Counted from the stretch's first letter, positions 42,355 to 55,212 are shown. The stretch: DNA of 64,000 nucleotides from Methylobacterium sp. WSM2598 (GCF_000379105.1 NZ_KB900609.1:6574105-6638104), one strand, 5' to 3'. A program made the numbers and translations. The notes: generated by a model from the sequence alone, not told the origin.

Positions 42355-43656
42355 TCAGGGGATCCAGCCGAGGAGGCGGAACCAGGCGTAGTCGAGGGGG
42401 GCGAGGAGCACGAAGGTGACGAGGGCGACGGCGAGGCAGGGGATCAGGCCCGCCCGCGCCGGGACCCCGGCCATGCCCATGGCCACGACGACCGGCGCCG
42501 CCTGGTAGGGCAGGAGCGGCGTCGCGTAGCCGATCACCTGCGCCATCACCACGGCGGCGAGCGGCAGGCCGGTTCCGTCCGCGAGGGCGCGGGCGAGCGG
42601 GGTGAACAGGGCCGGGGCGGCGCTGCCGGTGACCGTGAAGTTGAGCACCGTGACGAGGCCGAGCACGCCCGCGAAGCCGAGCGCCGGCCGCGCGGGGTCG
42701 CGGGGCAGCACCGCCAGCACCTCGCGCCCGATCGCGTCGCCGAGGCCGGTGCGGGCGACCAGGGCGGCGAGGCCGAGCACGCCCGCGATGTAGAGGCAGG
42801 TGCGGATGTTGACCCCCGCGGCGAAATCCTCGCCGCTGAGGAAGCCGATCCGGGGCAGCAGGCAGAGGCAGGCGGCGGCGAGCCCGATCCAGGCCGGGGG
42901 CACGCCGTGCAGCGCGTCGGTGGCCCAGAGGATCAGGGTGGCGGCGAGGAGAAGGGCGAGGCGCCGCTCCGCCGGGCTCAAGGGGGCCGCTTGCTCGGGC
43001 GCGACCGGGCGCGGCGTCGCGCGAAACAGCGCGCACAGGCAGGCGGTCAGCACCAGCCCCTTCAGCACGCCGAGCACCGGCGCGTGCAGGGCGAGGTAGG
43101 ACAGGTAGGGGACGTGGAGTCCGTAGGCGCTCTCGGCCGCGCCCGCCATGACGAGGTTGGGGACGTTGGCCGGCAGGATGCTGGCCGAGAGTTCGTAGGT
43201 GCCGAAGCCGACCGCGAGCGCGAGCGCGATCCGCCCCGGCTCGGCGAGGCCGCAGCGCTCGCTCAGCGCCATCACGATCGGCATGAGCAGGGCGATGCGG
43301 CCCATGTTGGAGGGCATCACGAAGGCGAGCGCGTAGGCGAGCGCCACGGTGCCGCCGACGAGGCGCGGCCAGGAGCCCGAGAGATGCGGGGCGAGGGCGC
43401 GGGCGACCCGGTCGGCGAGGCCGACCTTGCGGATCGCCGTCCCGATCACGAAGCCGCTCAGCACCAGCCAGAAGGCGGCGGACTGGAAGCCCGCGAAGAC
43501 CGCGTCGGCGGGCGCGGCCCGCAGCACCATGGCGGCGGCGAAGAAGAGCAGCGCGGTGAGGTATTCGGGCAGCCGCGCGGTGGCCCAGAGCAGGATCGTG
43601 CCGAGAGCGATCAGGCCGGGCAGCAGCAGGCTCCCGGGGGCGAGGGCAGGTCCCAT
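42355..43656 (-). CDS. SLC13/DASS-type anion permease
   Basis: 433 residues with about eleven hydrophobic segments. SLC13-type hallmarks: MPSNMGRIAL and ILPANVPNLV in the first half, and LNFTVTGSAAPALFTPL in the second, the two substrate/Na+ hairpin regions. It would take up a dicarboxylate, sulfate or similar anion; the substrate is not predictable. AGGAGGAA seven to eight bases before ATG 43656 sets the start. A decayed carrier gene lies just upstream on the same strand. Confidence 0.87.
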   Translation of the reverse strand: MGPALAPGSLLLPGLIALGTILLWATARLPEYLTALLFFAAAMVLRAAPADAVFAGFQSAAFWLVLSGFVIGTAIRKVGLADRVARALAPHLSGSWPRLVGGTVALAYALAFVMPSNMGRIALLMPIVMALSERCGLAEPGRIALALAVGFGTYELSASILPANVPNLVMAGAAESAYGLHVPYLSYLALHAPVLGVLKGLVLTACLCALFRATPRPVAPEQAAPLSPAERRLALLLAATLILWATDALHGVPPAWIGLAAACLCLLPRIGFLSGEDFAAGVNIRTCLYIAGVLGLAALVARTGLGDAIGREVLAVLPRDPARPALGFAGVLGLVTVLNFTVTGSAAPALFTPLARALADGTGLPLAAVVMAQVIGYATPLLPYQAAPVVVAMGMAGVPARAGLIPCLAVALVTFVLLAPLDYAWFRLLGWIP

Positions 43657-43784
43657 GTGGCGATTCCTCCTGGCCCCCGCATCGCATGACGGGGGCCGCG
43701 CCGACATGCGTGAGTGGGCAAGGGGCGCTTCGCGCCGCGCGAAGGGCTCCCGCGCGACGCCTCACGGCACCGCCCCTCGTGGCC

Positions 43785-44137
43785 GGCCAGCGCCATCAGC
43801 AGGGGCACGGCCGTGACCAGGAACAGGCTGTCGGCCACGAAGATCAGGGCGACCGGCGCTCCCGCGGCGGGCCCGAGCGCCCCCAGCACCAGGGGCGGAG
43901 CCATGTGGCCGCTATGGGCGCAAGCGCCCGCCAGCCCTATCGGCGTCGTCTCGCCGAGGGGCTCGTCCGAGACGAGGCGGAAGAACAGGCAGGGCAGCGC
44001 CACGGAGATGACGCAGAATTGCAGCCACGCGAAGCCCGCCGCCCCTCGGGCCGCGGCACGAAGCGCCCCGAGACCCAGCCGACGGCGATCAGCCCGAAGA
44101 ACGGGGCCAAGAGATCGAACAATCCCTGGACATCCAC
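43785..44137 (-). pseudogene. Auxin efflux carrier (AEC) family protein, decayed
   Basis: ATG 44137 begins a convincing AEC N-terminus, FDLLAPFFGLIAVGWVSGR, to PRPEG; the expected next helix FAWLQFCVISVALPCLFFRL is in a different frame after the GGGG run near 44045. That frame then jumps from VSDEPLGE to the late motif AHSGHMAPPLVLGALGPAA, skipping an estimated 50-60 residues, and after VPLLMALAGHE it fades out. So one frameshift, one internal deletion and a missing C-terminus. The product would have been an organic-acid exporter. Confidence 0.8.
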
Positions 44138-44327
44138 GCTCCGCTCCCGGCCGCCGGTCCGCCCCCGACCATCGGCGGAGCGCCCGCGTCTTTACGCTGG
44201 CGCAGCGCATGCACTAACCCTCGCGGGCGAGCCAGGGCGGCGGACGGGCCTCCCCGCCCCGCGCGGCGCTGGGCTCGGGCCGGGGGAAGCCCCCGACGGG
44301 ACCCGACCCCCACCAGGAGATCACGCC

Positions 44328-45377
44328 ATGAAACTGCCGCGCCGCTTCTTCCAGCCCCTCGCCACCGGGGCGCCCGCCCCGTTCCGCGACCTGCCGGTGC
44401 GCCTCGAGCGGATGATCCACTTCGTGCCGCCCCACAACGACAAGGTCCGGGCCCGGGTGCCGGACCTCGCCAGCCAGGTCGACGTGGTGCTGGGCAACCT
44501 GGAGGACGCGGTCCCGGCCGACCAGAAGCTCGCCGCGCGCAAGGGCTTCATCGCCATGGCGAAGGCCACCGACTTCGCGGCGGCCGGCACCGGCCTGTGG
44601 ACGCGCATCAATGCCCTCAACAGCCCCTGGATCCTCGACGACCTGATCGAGATCGTCGGCGAGGTCGGAGACCGGCTCGACGTCGTGATGGTGCCCAAGG
44701 TCGAGGGGCCCTGGGACATCCACTACATCGACCAGCTCCTCGCCCAGCTCGAGGCGCGGGCCGGGATCGCCAAGCCGATCCTGGTCCACGCCATCCTGGA
44801 GACGGCCGAGGGCGTGGCCAACGTCGACGCCATCGCCTGCGCCTCGCCGCGCATGCACGGGATGAGCCTGGGCCCGGCCGACCTCGCGGCCTCCCGCGGC
44901 ATGAAGACGACCCGGGTCGGCGGCGGCCACCCGGATTACCGCGTCCTCGCCGACCCGGCCGAGGGCGGGGCCGCGCGGGCGAGCGCGCAGCAGGATCTCT
45001 GGCACTACACCATCGCCAAGATGGTCGATGCCTGCCAGGCGAACGGCATCAAGGCCTTCTACGGCCCCTTCGGCGACTTCTCCGACGCCGCCGCCTGCGA
45101 GGCGCAGTTCCGCAACGCCTTCCTGATGGGCTGCGCCGGCGCCTGGACGCTGCATCCGAGCCAGGTCGCCATCGCCAAGGCGGTGTTCGCGCCGGACCCG
45201 GCCGAGGTCGCGTTCGCCACGCGCATCCTGGCGGCCATGCCGGACGGCACCGGCGCCGTGATGATCGACGGCAAGATGCAGGACGACGCGACCTGGAAGC
45301 AGGCGCGGGTGATCGTGGACCTCGCCCGGCTCGTCGCCGCCAAGGATCCCGACCTCGCCAAAAGCTACGGGCTCTGA
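44328..45377 (+). CDS. CoA ester lyase (HpcH/HpaI, malyl-CoA lyase-like)
   Basis: 349 residues, TIM barrel of the citrate-lyase beta/malyl-CoA lyase family. Mg-binding and substrate residues are in GNLEDAVPADQK, the Arg of LWTRIN, HAILETAEGV and the C-terminal WTLHPSQVAIAK. It belongs to the longer CoA ester lyase subgroup, distinct from the serine-cycle MclA, so its substrate (malyl-, methylmalyl- or citramalyl-type CoA) is open. AGGAG seven bases before ATG 44328 sets the start. The 190-bp upstream gap holds no gene. Confidence 0.88.
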   Translation: MKLPRRFFQPLATGAPAPFRDLPVRLERMIHFVPPHNDKVRARVPDLASQVDVVLGNLEDAVPADQKLAARKGFIAMAKATDFAAAGTGLWTRINALNSPWILDDLIEIVGEVGDRLDVVMVPKVEGPWDIHYIDQLLAQLEARAGIAKPILVHAILETAEGVANVDAIACASPRMHGMSLGPADLAASRGMKTTRVGGGHPDYRVLADPAEGGAARASAQQDLWHYTIAKMVDACQANGIKAFYGPFGDFSDAAACEAQFRNAFLMGCAGAWTLHPSQVAIAKAVFAPDPAEVAFATRILAAMPDGTGAVMIDGKMQDDATWKQARVIVDLARLVAAKDPDLAKSYGL

Positions 45378-45490
45378 GGCGACGGCCTCCGAGGCTGCGG
45401 CCTCCGAGGCTCCCCGGGACGCGCGTCCTGTGGCATGATGCGGCATGGCGGCCCGGTGAAAGCCGGTGCCGCCGCACTTACCTGTGCGCG

Positions 45491-45889
45491 ATGCACACCC
45501 GTCCCCCCGACCCCGCCGTCAGTCCCGCCATCGGCCCCGCCATGTCTCCGCCGCCCGTCGCGATCCGCCGCGCCAAGTTCAACATCGGGGCGGTGGTGCG
45601 CCACCGCATCTACCCGTTCCGCGGGATCATCTTCGACGTGGACCCGGTATTCAACAACACCGAGGAATGGTGGCTGGCGATTCCCGAGGAGGTGCGGCCG
45701 GCCAAGGACCAGCCCTTCTACCACCTGCTCGCCGAGAACCAGGACACCGAGTACGTGGCCTACGTCTCCGAGCAGAACCTCGTGCCCGACACCTCGGGCG
45801 AGGCCCTGCGCCACGCCCGCATCCCCGACCTCTTCGTGCACGACGCGGCGACCGGCACCTACCGGATGCGGGCCGAGACCGCGAATTAG
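45491..45889 (+). CDS. hspQ: HspQ/YccV-like heat-shock protein
   Basis: 132 residues, or 115 from ATG 45542, which is closer to the family length. Core: KFNIGAVVRHRIYPFRGIIF, then the DVDPVFNNTEEWW and YVSEQNLVPD segments of the hemimethylated-DNA-binding/HspQ fold. HspQ acts as specificity enhancer of Lon protease in Salmonella. Neither start has a clear ribosome site. Direct repeats GCGGCCTCCGAGGCT lie in the 113-bp gap upstream. Confidence 0.88.
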   Translation: MHTRPPDPAVSPAIGPAMSPPPVAIRRAKFNIGAVVRHRIYPFRGIIFDVDPVFNNTEEWWLAIPEEVRPAKDQPFYHLLAENQDTEYVAYVSEQNLVPDTSGEALRHARIPDLFVHDAATGTYRMRAETAN

Positions 45890-45973
45890 GCCGGCGCCCC
45901 GGCCTCCGGCCCGCCGCGCGGGACGGCGCCCATGACACGCACCCATGACACGCGCCGATGAAAGGCGCCCATG

Positions 45974-46000
45974 AAAAAGGCCGGGCGTCGCCGCCCGGCC
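45974..46000 (-). terminator. Rho-independent terminator of ialB
   Basis: On the minus strand a 9-bp stem GGCCGGGCG/CGCCCGGCC (arms at 45992-46000 and 45979-45987) with a 4-nt loop is followed by TTTTT (45978-45974). It is the clearest intrinsic terminator in the window, 26 bp past the ialB stop. Confidence 0.8.
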
Positions 46001-46025
46001 GTCCTCGTCCCTGCCGGGCCCCCCC

Positions 46026-46787
46026 TCACTTCGGCTGGGCGGCCGCGGCCGGGGCGCCGCCCTTCTGGGCCTCGAGCTGCTTGCGCATCTCCTCGCTGCG
46101 GCGCTCCAGCTCGGATTGCAGCTTCTTCTGCTGCTCCTCCAGCACCTTCGGGTCGATCGGCGGGCCGTCGAAGGCCTTGCCGAAGCCCGCGAGCGGCACC
46201 GCGAAGGTCACCGGGCGCTGCGCCTGGTTCTGCACGGTCAGGTTCAGGGTCGTGCCCTTCTTGAGGGCGGCGATGAGGTCGTCCTTCAGGCCCGCCACCT
46301 CGGCGAAGCAGCCGTTCGGGAAGCAGACCGCGTACTTGCCCGGCGTCGACTGGCCCTGGTCGACCGAGAACAGGATGCCCGGCTGCAGCAGCAGGCCGAG
46401 CGGCAGCAGGAAGCGGGCGACGCGCACGTTGCCCTGCGCGCCCTTGAGGTCGTAGATCGCGGCGGCGAGAACCGGCTGGCCCTGCTCGGAGACGAAGTCG
46501 CGGGTGGTGTAGCAGACCTCGGCGTTGCTGCCCTGGTCCTTGCCGCAGACCTTGGTCCATTCCGTCTGGGACGGCTCGGACTTCACGGTCACGATCTGCG
46601 GGCCGGTCTGCTGCGGGGCCGCGCCCTGCGGCGCGGGGGCCGCCGGGGCCGGGGCCGCCGGCTGCGCGGGAGCGGGCTTCTTCGGCTGGGCCAGAACGGG
46701 GCCGGTCGCGAGGCCGAGCCCGAGCCCGGCCAGGGCGAGACAGAGGGCGGCCTGGTGCGGGCGCGCGGGACGTGTCGCGAAGAACAT
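46026..46787 (-). CDS. Invasion-associated locus B (IalB) family protein
   Basis: 253 residues with a signal peptide ending VLA-QP, then a proline/alanine-rich linker. The IalB domain has paired cysteines (KVCGKDQGSNAEVCYTT and YAVCFPNGCFA) and ends in a helical, coiled-coil-prone stretch KVLEEQQKKLQSELERRSEE. A periplasmic protein, common in Rhizobiales; function outside Bartonella is unclear. GAGGGG before ATG 46787 supports the start, and an intrinsic terminator follows. Confidence 0.9.
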   Translation of the reverse strand: MFFATRPARPHQAALCLALAGLGLGLATGPVLAQPKKPAPAQPAAPAPAAPAPQGAAPQQTGPQIVTVKSEPSQTEWTKVCGKDQGSNAEVCYTTRDFVSEQGQPVLAAAIYDLKGAQGNVRVARFLLPLGLLLQPGILFSVDQGQSTPGKYAVCFPNGCFAEVAGLKDDLIAALKKGTTLNLTVQNQAQRPVTFAVPLAGFGKAFDGPPIDPKVLEEQQKKLQSELERRSEEMRKQLEAQKGGAPAAAAQPK

Positions 46788-47035
46788 CAGCTGGGAACCC
46801 CTCGGTTCGGCTTGGTTTTTTGAAGCCGTGCGCCGCGCGGGCGGCGTGTGGACGGTGTGGGGAGCGGGGCCGGCGACCTCGCTCGACCTTCGGGCGCCTG
46901 CTTCCCCGCCGATTGAGGCGAAGACATGACCTCCCGGCGCCGCCCTTAGCGCAGGGGCGCCGCCCTGGCGAGAGCCATCTTCAACCGATCTTAACCACGA
47001 GCGGCGAGGGTGGCGCCGGACGGGCGAGGTGCGCG

Positions 47036-48313
47036 GTGGCGGCTCAGAATGCGGTGATGCGGGACGCGGGAGCCTCGCGCCCCGGAGCGGAGCGGGAGCC
47101 CGGGGAGGCGCCGGCGCGGTCGCTCGGCCTCGCGGCGCTGCTCGCCGCCACGGCGGACCGCCATCCCGAGCGCATCGCCCTGATCGACCAGCCCGACAAG
47201 CCGAGCTGGTGCGGGCGCCCCGCCATCACCTGGACCTTCGCGGCGGCGCGCGAGATCGCCGCGCGGCTCACGGCCGGCCTGCAGGCCCTGCGCCTGCCGC
47301 CGCGCAGCCCCGTCGGCCTGTGCATGGCCGGGATCACCGAGAGCCACCTCGCCCTGCTGGCGATCGAGCAGGCGGGCCACCTGCCCTGCCTGCTGCCGGT
47401 AACTTGGGACGAGGCGCGCCTGCTCCAGGCCGTCGAGGCGGCGCAGGTCCAGGCCGTGATCACCCAGGGCCAGATCGGCGAGGACCGCCCCGCCGAGCGC
47501 CTGTGCCGGGTCGCGGCGCGCTACTTCCCCCTGCGCTTCGTCGCCGCCTTCGGTCCCCACGTCCCGGACGGGGTGCTGGGAATCGACCGGCTGGTGCTGG
47601 ACCACCGGGCCGACGCGGCCTTCGGCAGCGCCGAGGTGGCCGGCCTCGTCACCTTCGCGGGCGAGGAGACGCCCCGGCCGGTCCTGCGCGACGGCGACGG
47701 GCTGACGGCCGCGACCGCCCAGTTCCTGGTCCCGGCCCGGATCGAGCCCGGCGACCGCATCGTCAGCCTGCTCCCGCCCGCCGACCTGCGCGGCCTCGTG
47801 CCCGGCCTCGCCGCGGCCCTGCTGGCGGGGGCGACCCTGGAATCGCACCCGGTCTTCGACAGCGCCTCCCTGGCGGCGACGCTGGCGCGGGACGTCCCGA
47901 CGCATCTCGTCGCGCCCGGCTGGATGGAGCCGGGCCTCGGCCGCACGGAGGTGCCCGCCCGCCTGCGCAGCCTCGTCTTCGTGCATCGCGCGCCCGTCCG
48001 GCTGAGCGGCCGCGCGCCCGGGCGGCGCGGCGTCACCGACGTCGTCGTGCTCGACGAGCTCGCCCTGGTGGCCGGCCGCCGGGAGGCGCAGGACGTCGCC
48101 CTCATGCTGGCCGCGCCGGAGCGCGCCGGCGCGGGCGGCCTCCTGCAGCTTCGCCGCGAGCCGGACGGGCGCCTCGCGGTCCGGGGGCCGGCCGCCTCCG
48201 CGCGTGTGTTGCAGCGCGGCATCGCCCGCAACGAAAGTGTGGATGAGTGGACGGTGTCGCGCTTTCGGGCGACGCGGCTCGGCGGGGTCGCCACGGCCCT
48301 GGAGCCGGCTTGA
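47036..48313 (+). CDS. Degenerate AMP-dependent synthetase (acyl-CoA synthetase-like)
   Basis: 425 residues. The N-terminal half follows ANL enzymes: LAALLAATADRHPERIALID, TWTFAAAREIAARLTAGLQ, VGLCMAGITESHLALLAIEQAG. The ATP-binding TSGTTGxPK loop and the C-terminal adenylation motifs (YGxTE, GRxKD) are not found; only PARIEPGDRIVSLLPPADLRG-like remnants of the middle follow. It is intact as a reading frame, so it may be a non-catalytic paralogue. GTG 47036 or ATG 47057. The 46788-47035 gap shows no gene. Confidence 0.7.
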   Translation: MAAQNAVMRDAGASRPGAEREPGEAPARSLGLAALLAATADRHPERIALIDQPDKPSWCGRPAITWTFAAAREIAARLTAGLQALRLPPRSPVGLCMAGITESHLALLAIEQAGHLPCLLPVTWDEARLLQAVEAAQVQAVITQGQIGEDRPAERLCRVAARYFPLRFVAAFGPHVPDGVLGIDRLVLDHRADAAFGSAEVAGLVTFAGEETPRPVLRDGDGLTAATAQFLVPARIEPGDRIVSLLPPADLRGLVPGLAAALLAGATLESHPVFDSASLAATLARDVPTHLVAPGWMEPGLGRTEVPARLRSLVFVHRAPVRLSGRAPGRRGVTDVVVLDELALVAGRREAQDVALMLAAPERAGAGGLLQLRREPDGRLAVRGPAASARVLQRGIARNESVDEWTVSRFRATRLGGVATALEPA

Positions 48314-48494
48314 GACGGGGCGGCTCGCGACGCCGCTTACGCTTGGTTTACCAGGGCCTTAGACAATGGCCCGGCGGATCCGCGCGCCGCGCGGCCGGGA
48401 GCCCCGCGCCGTGCCGCGGTGAACCTTTGGTGGCTATCCGAGTTGATGCTGCGGCGCCTTCACGAGAGGCGCGCGACGGATTACCACTTGCCTC

Positions 48495-48836
48495 ATGGGT
48501 GCGCTGCAGAAAGTTCTCGTCGTCGACGATGGCCACCGCGCCATCGATCGGGCTCTCTCCGCCGAGCTGGCCGGGCTGGGTTACGCGAGCGTGACCGCCT
48601 CGCTCGAAGCCGCGGATGACGTTCTGGCCGTGATCCCCCGGCCGGCGGCGGTCCTGCTGCACGTGCCCCCGCGCGAGGCGGGGTCGTTCCGCGCCATGGC
48701 CGAGCGCCTGCGCGAGCAGATGCGCACGGCCGGCATCCCGGTGATCGTGATCGACGAGGCCGGCGGTCAGAATGGCGGGCCGATCGACCTGCAGAGCCGG
48801 ATCGGCACGCGGGTGCTGAACGAGCCCGACCTCTGA
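48495..48836 (+). CDS. Atypical receiver-like protein (113 aa)
   Basis: Receiver-type secondary structure: VLVVDDGHRAIDRAL keeps the acidic pair, and VIVIDEAGG sits where the Thr/Ser strand is expected. The phosphoacceptor Asp position in AAVLLHVPPR is His, and no Lys is seen at the usual end, so it probably cannot be phosphorylated. ATG 48495. 181 bp after the acyl-CoA-synthetase-like gene. A phosphorylation-independent binder or a decayed receiver; family assignment is moderate. Confidence 0.6.
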   Translation: MGALQKVLVVDDGHRAIDRALSAELAGLGYASVTASLEAADDVLAVIPRPAAVLLHVPPREAGSFRAMAERLREQMRTAGIPVIVIDEAGGQNGGPIDLQSRIGTRVLNEPDL

Positions 48837-48855
48837 GGCGCCCGCGGCGGGCGCC
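48837..48855. terminator. Terminator-like hairpin between convergent genes
   Basis: GGCGCCC (48837-48843) and GGGCGCC (48849-48855) with a 5-nt loop fill the whole 21-bp gap between the pseudo-receiver gene and recG. No T-tract. Confidence 0.45.
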
Positions 48856-48857
48856 CC

Positions 48858-50972
48858 CTACCCCGCTCCGAGCAGCCTCACGGCGGCGTCCCGCTCGAAC
48901 AGGGAGAGCAGCACCCGCAGCGCTTGGCCGCGCTCGCCCGCGAGGCCGGGATCGCGCTCGACGATCAGCCGCGCGTCGTCGCGGGCCGCGAGCAGGAGGT
49001 CGCCGTCCACCTCCGGCCGGGCGAGCCGGAACGCGGCGAGGCCCGACTGGCGGGTGCCCAGCACCTCGCCCTCCCCGCGCAGGCGCAGGTCCTCCTCGGC
49101 GATGCGGAATCCGTCCTCGGTCTCGCGCATCATCTCGAGCCGCGCCCGCGCCACCTGGCCGAGCGGCCCGCGATAGAGGAGCAGGCAGGTCGAGGCGGCC
49201 GCCCCCCGCCCGACCCGGCCGCGCAGCTGGTGGAGCTGCGCGAGGCCGAAGCGCTCGGCGTGCTCGATCACCATGATGGTCGCCTCCGGCACGTCGACGC
49301 CCACCTCCACCACCGTGGTCGAGACCAGGATGCGGGTCTCCCCGGAGGCGAAGCGCGCCATCGCCTCGTCCTTGTCGCGCCCCGGCATCTTGCCGTGGAC
49401 GAGGCCGACCGCGGCGCCGAAATGCTGGCGCAGGTCGGCGCAGCGCTCCTCGGCGGCGGCGAGGTCGATCACCTCCGACTCGGCGACGAGGGGGCAGATC
49501 CAGTAGACCCGCTCGCCCCGGGCGAGCGCCCGCTCCAGCCCGGCCACGACCTCGTCGATCCGCTCGGTCGAGACGAGGCGGGTGGCGATGGGCTGGCGGC
49601 CGGCCGGCTTCTCGTCGAGGACCGAGACCTCCATGTCGCCGAAATAGGTCAGCGCGAGGCTGCGCGGGATCGGCGTCGCGGTCATCACCAGGATGTCCAC
49701 CGCCTCGCCCTTGGCGCCGAGGGCGAGGCGCTGATGCACGCCGAAGCGGTGCTGCTCGTCGACGACGGCGAGGCCGAGATCGCGGAAGGCCACCTCCTCC
49801 TGGAACAGGGCGTGGGTGCCGACCGCGATGGCGATCGAGCCCTCGGCGAGCCCCTTCAGGGTCGCGCGCCGCTCGGCGGTGCGGTCGCGGCCCGTCATCA
49901 GCACCAGGGAGAGGCCGGCGGATTCCGCCAGGGGGCGCAGGCGCTCGGCGTGCTGGCGGGCCAGGATCTCGGTCGGCGCCATCATGGCCGCCTGGCGCCC
50001 GGCCTCGATCGCCGAGGCCATGGCGAGCATCGCCACCGCGGTCTTGCCCGAGCCGACATCGCCCTGGAGCAGGCGCAGCATGCGCCGGTCGGAGCGCATG
50101 TCGCCGCGGATCTCGGCGAGCGCGCGGATCTGCGCCCCGGTGAGCCGGAACGGCAGCGCCGCCTCGATCCGCCGCGAGAGGTCGCCGTCGCCCGCGTTGA
50201 TCCGCCCCGGCGGCCGCCGCATCCGGCTGCGCACGAGCGCCAGGGCGAGCTGCGAGGCGAGGAGTTCGTCGTAGGCGAGGCGGCGGCGCGTCGCGGGCGG
50301 GGGCTCGCCCTCGGCGGGCGGCGGCGCGTCGGGCCGGTGCTCGGCGCGCAGGGCCTGCGCGAAGCCGGGCCAGCGCTGGCGGGCGAGCCAGGCCGGATCC
50401 TGCCACTCGGGCAGGTCCGGCAGGCGCTCGACGGCGCCCTGCGCCAGCTTGCCGATCGCCCGCGAGGTCAGGCCCTCGGTCGCTCCGTAGAGGGGCTCGA
50501 CGGCGGGCAGGTCCGAGAAACCCTTGTCGTCGAGGATGCGGGCCGGATGGACCATCTGGCGGAAGCCGTCCCAGAGCTCGATCCGGCCCGAGACGTAGCG
50601 GCGCGCGCCCACCGGCAGCATCTTCTCGATGCGGGCGCGGGGCATGTTGAAGAAGACGAGGCTGATGTCGCCGCTCCCGTCCTCGACCAGCACCCGGTAG
50701 GGCCTGCGGGCGCCGACGGTCTGGGGCGGGCGATGGGCCACGACGGTGACGCAGAGCGTCACCGGCTCGCCGGTCGGCGCCTCGGCGATCGACCCCTTCA
50801 GCTGCCGCGCCACGCCGCCGTGCGGCAGGTGGAAGAGCAGGTCGACCACCCGCGCCGGGTGCTCGGGCGTGCCGAGGAGCCTGTCGAGCAGCGCCGCCAT
50901 CTTGGGCCCCGCCCCGGGGAGCACGGTCGCGGGCGCGAACAGGGGATCGAGCAGGGAGGGACGAAGCGACAT
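48858..50972 (-). CDS. recG: ATP-dependent DNA helicase RecG
   Basis: 704 residues, the normal length. N-terminal wedge/OB domain (VEDGSGDISLVFFN), then the SF2 helicase core with Walker A GDVGSGKT, DEQHRFG (DExH box), TATPIPRSL, and TTVVEVGVDVPEA and the QLRGRVGRG motifs. RecG remodels stalled replication forks and Holliday junctions. ATG 50972 gives the standard MSLRPSLLDPLF; no good ribosome site is seen. Divergent from sdhE. A long open antisense frame over it and mfd is a composition artefact. Confidence 0.97.
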   Translation of the reverse strand: MSLRPSLLDPLFAPATVLPGAGPKMAALLDRLLGTPEHPARVVDLLFHLPHGGVARQLKGSIAEAPTGEPVTLCVTVVAHRPPQTVGARRPYRVLVEDGSGDISLVFFNMPRARIEKMLPVGARRYVSGRIELWDGFRQMVHPARILDDKGFSDLPAVEPLYGATEGLTSRAIGKLAQGAVERLPDLPEWQDPAWLARQRWPGFAQALRAEHRPDAPPPAEGEPPPATRRRLAYDELLASQLALALVRSRMRRPPGRINAGDGDLSRRIEAALPFRLTGAQIRALAEIRGDMRSDRRMLRLLQGDVGSGKTAVAMLAMASAIEAGRQAAMMAPTEILARQHAERLRPLAESAGLSLVLMTGRDRTAERRATLKGLAEGSIAIAVGTHALFQEEVAFRDLGLAVVDEQHRFGVHQRLALGAKGEAVDILVMTATPIPRSLALTYFGDMEVSVLDEKPAGRQPIATRLVSTERIDEVVAGLERALARGERVYWICPLVAESEVIDLAAAEERCADLRQHFGAAVGLVHGKMPGRDKDEAMARFASGETRILVSTTVVEVGVDVPEATIMVIEHAERFGLAQLHQLRGRVGRGAAASTCLLLYRGPLGQVARARLEMMRETEDGFRIAEEDLRLRGEGEVLGTRQSGLAAFRLARPEVDGDLLLAARDDARLIVERDPGLAGERGQALRVLLSLFERDAAVRLLGAG

Positions 50973-51144
50973 GCGGGGGGTGGGCGAGGAGCGGGACCGG
51001 GGCGGTATACACGAGCGCGGCGGGCCCGGAGGGCCCTGCGACGATGCGGGATGACGCGGGCGGCGGCATCTCCCATATACGAGACCGATCCGCGCGGGCC
51101 GCGTGGCCCTGCGGATGTCCCCCGTTGCGCTTCGGGACCCGACG

Positions 51145-51441
51145 ATGACCGGCACCACCCGCAGCAGCGCCGACCTCGATCCGCGCCGCCGCCGCACGCT
51201 GTTCCGCTCCTGGCACCGGGGCATCCGCGAGATGGACCTGATCATGGGCCGCTTCGCCGATGCGGAGATCGGCACCCTCACGGAGGAGGAGCTCGACGAT
51301 TTCGAGCGCCTGATCGAGGTGCCGGACCGCGACCTCTTCCGCTGGATCAGCGGCGAGGAGGAGGCCCCGTCGAACTACGACACCCCCGTCTTCCGCCGCC
51401 TGAAGGGCTTCCACCAGCACGGCGCTCCTATCCACACCTGA
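51145..51441 (+). CDS. sdhE: Succinate dehydrogenase assembly factor SdhE
   Basis: 98 residues. The family core is clear: SWHRGIREMDLIMGRFAD with the RGxxE motif, then DDFERLIEVPDRDLFRWI. SdhE promotes covalent flavin attachment to SdhA (complex II). ATG 51145 is preferred; in-frame ATGs at 51103 and 51115 add residues without similarity. The recG-sdhE-mfd order is typical of Rhizobiales. Confidence 0.95.
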   Translation: MTGTTRSSADLDPRRRRTLFRSWHRGIREMDLIMGRFADAEIGTLTEEELDDFERLIEVPDRDLFRWISGEEEAPSNYDTPVFRRLKGFHQHGAPIHT

Positions 51442-51486
51442 GGAATCCGAGGGAGCGAGGCCCCTTCGGCGCGGGTAAGGGGCCGC

Positions 51487-51529
51487 GCGGGCCCCCCTGC
51501 GGGCGAAGCTCTCCCCCGCGGGGGCCCGC
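51487..51529. terminator. Inverted repeat in the sdhE-mfd gap
   Basis: Perfect 10-bp arms GCGGGCCCCC (51487-51496) and GGGGGCCCGC (51520-51529). More short palindromes such as CCCTGCAGGG follow up to 51590. Likely the sdhE terminator region; no T-tract. Confidence 0.4.
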
Positions 51530-51600
51530 CTCGCCCTGCAGGGGACCCGCCCCCGCCCCGCAGGGGCCGCGCAGCCCCGGATTCCCGAGATTCGTTCGAG

Positions 51601-55212
<3,612 letters not shown>

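Noticed and set aside
44328..45377. Serine-cycle malyl-CoA lyase MclA
   Set aside because: The protein is longer and lacks the MclA sequence features; it belongs to a different CoA ester lyase subgroup and has no serine-cycle neighbours.
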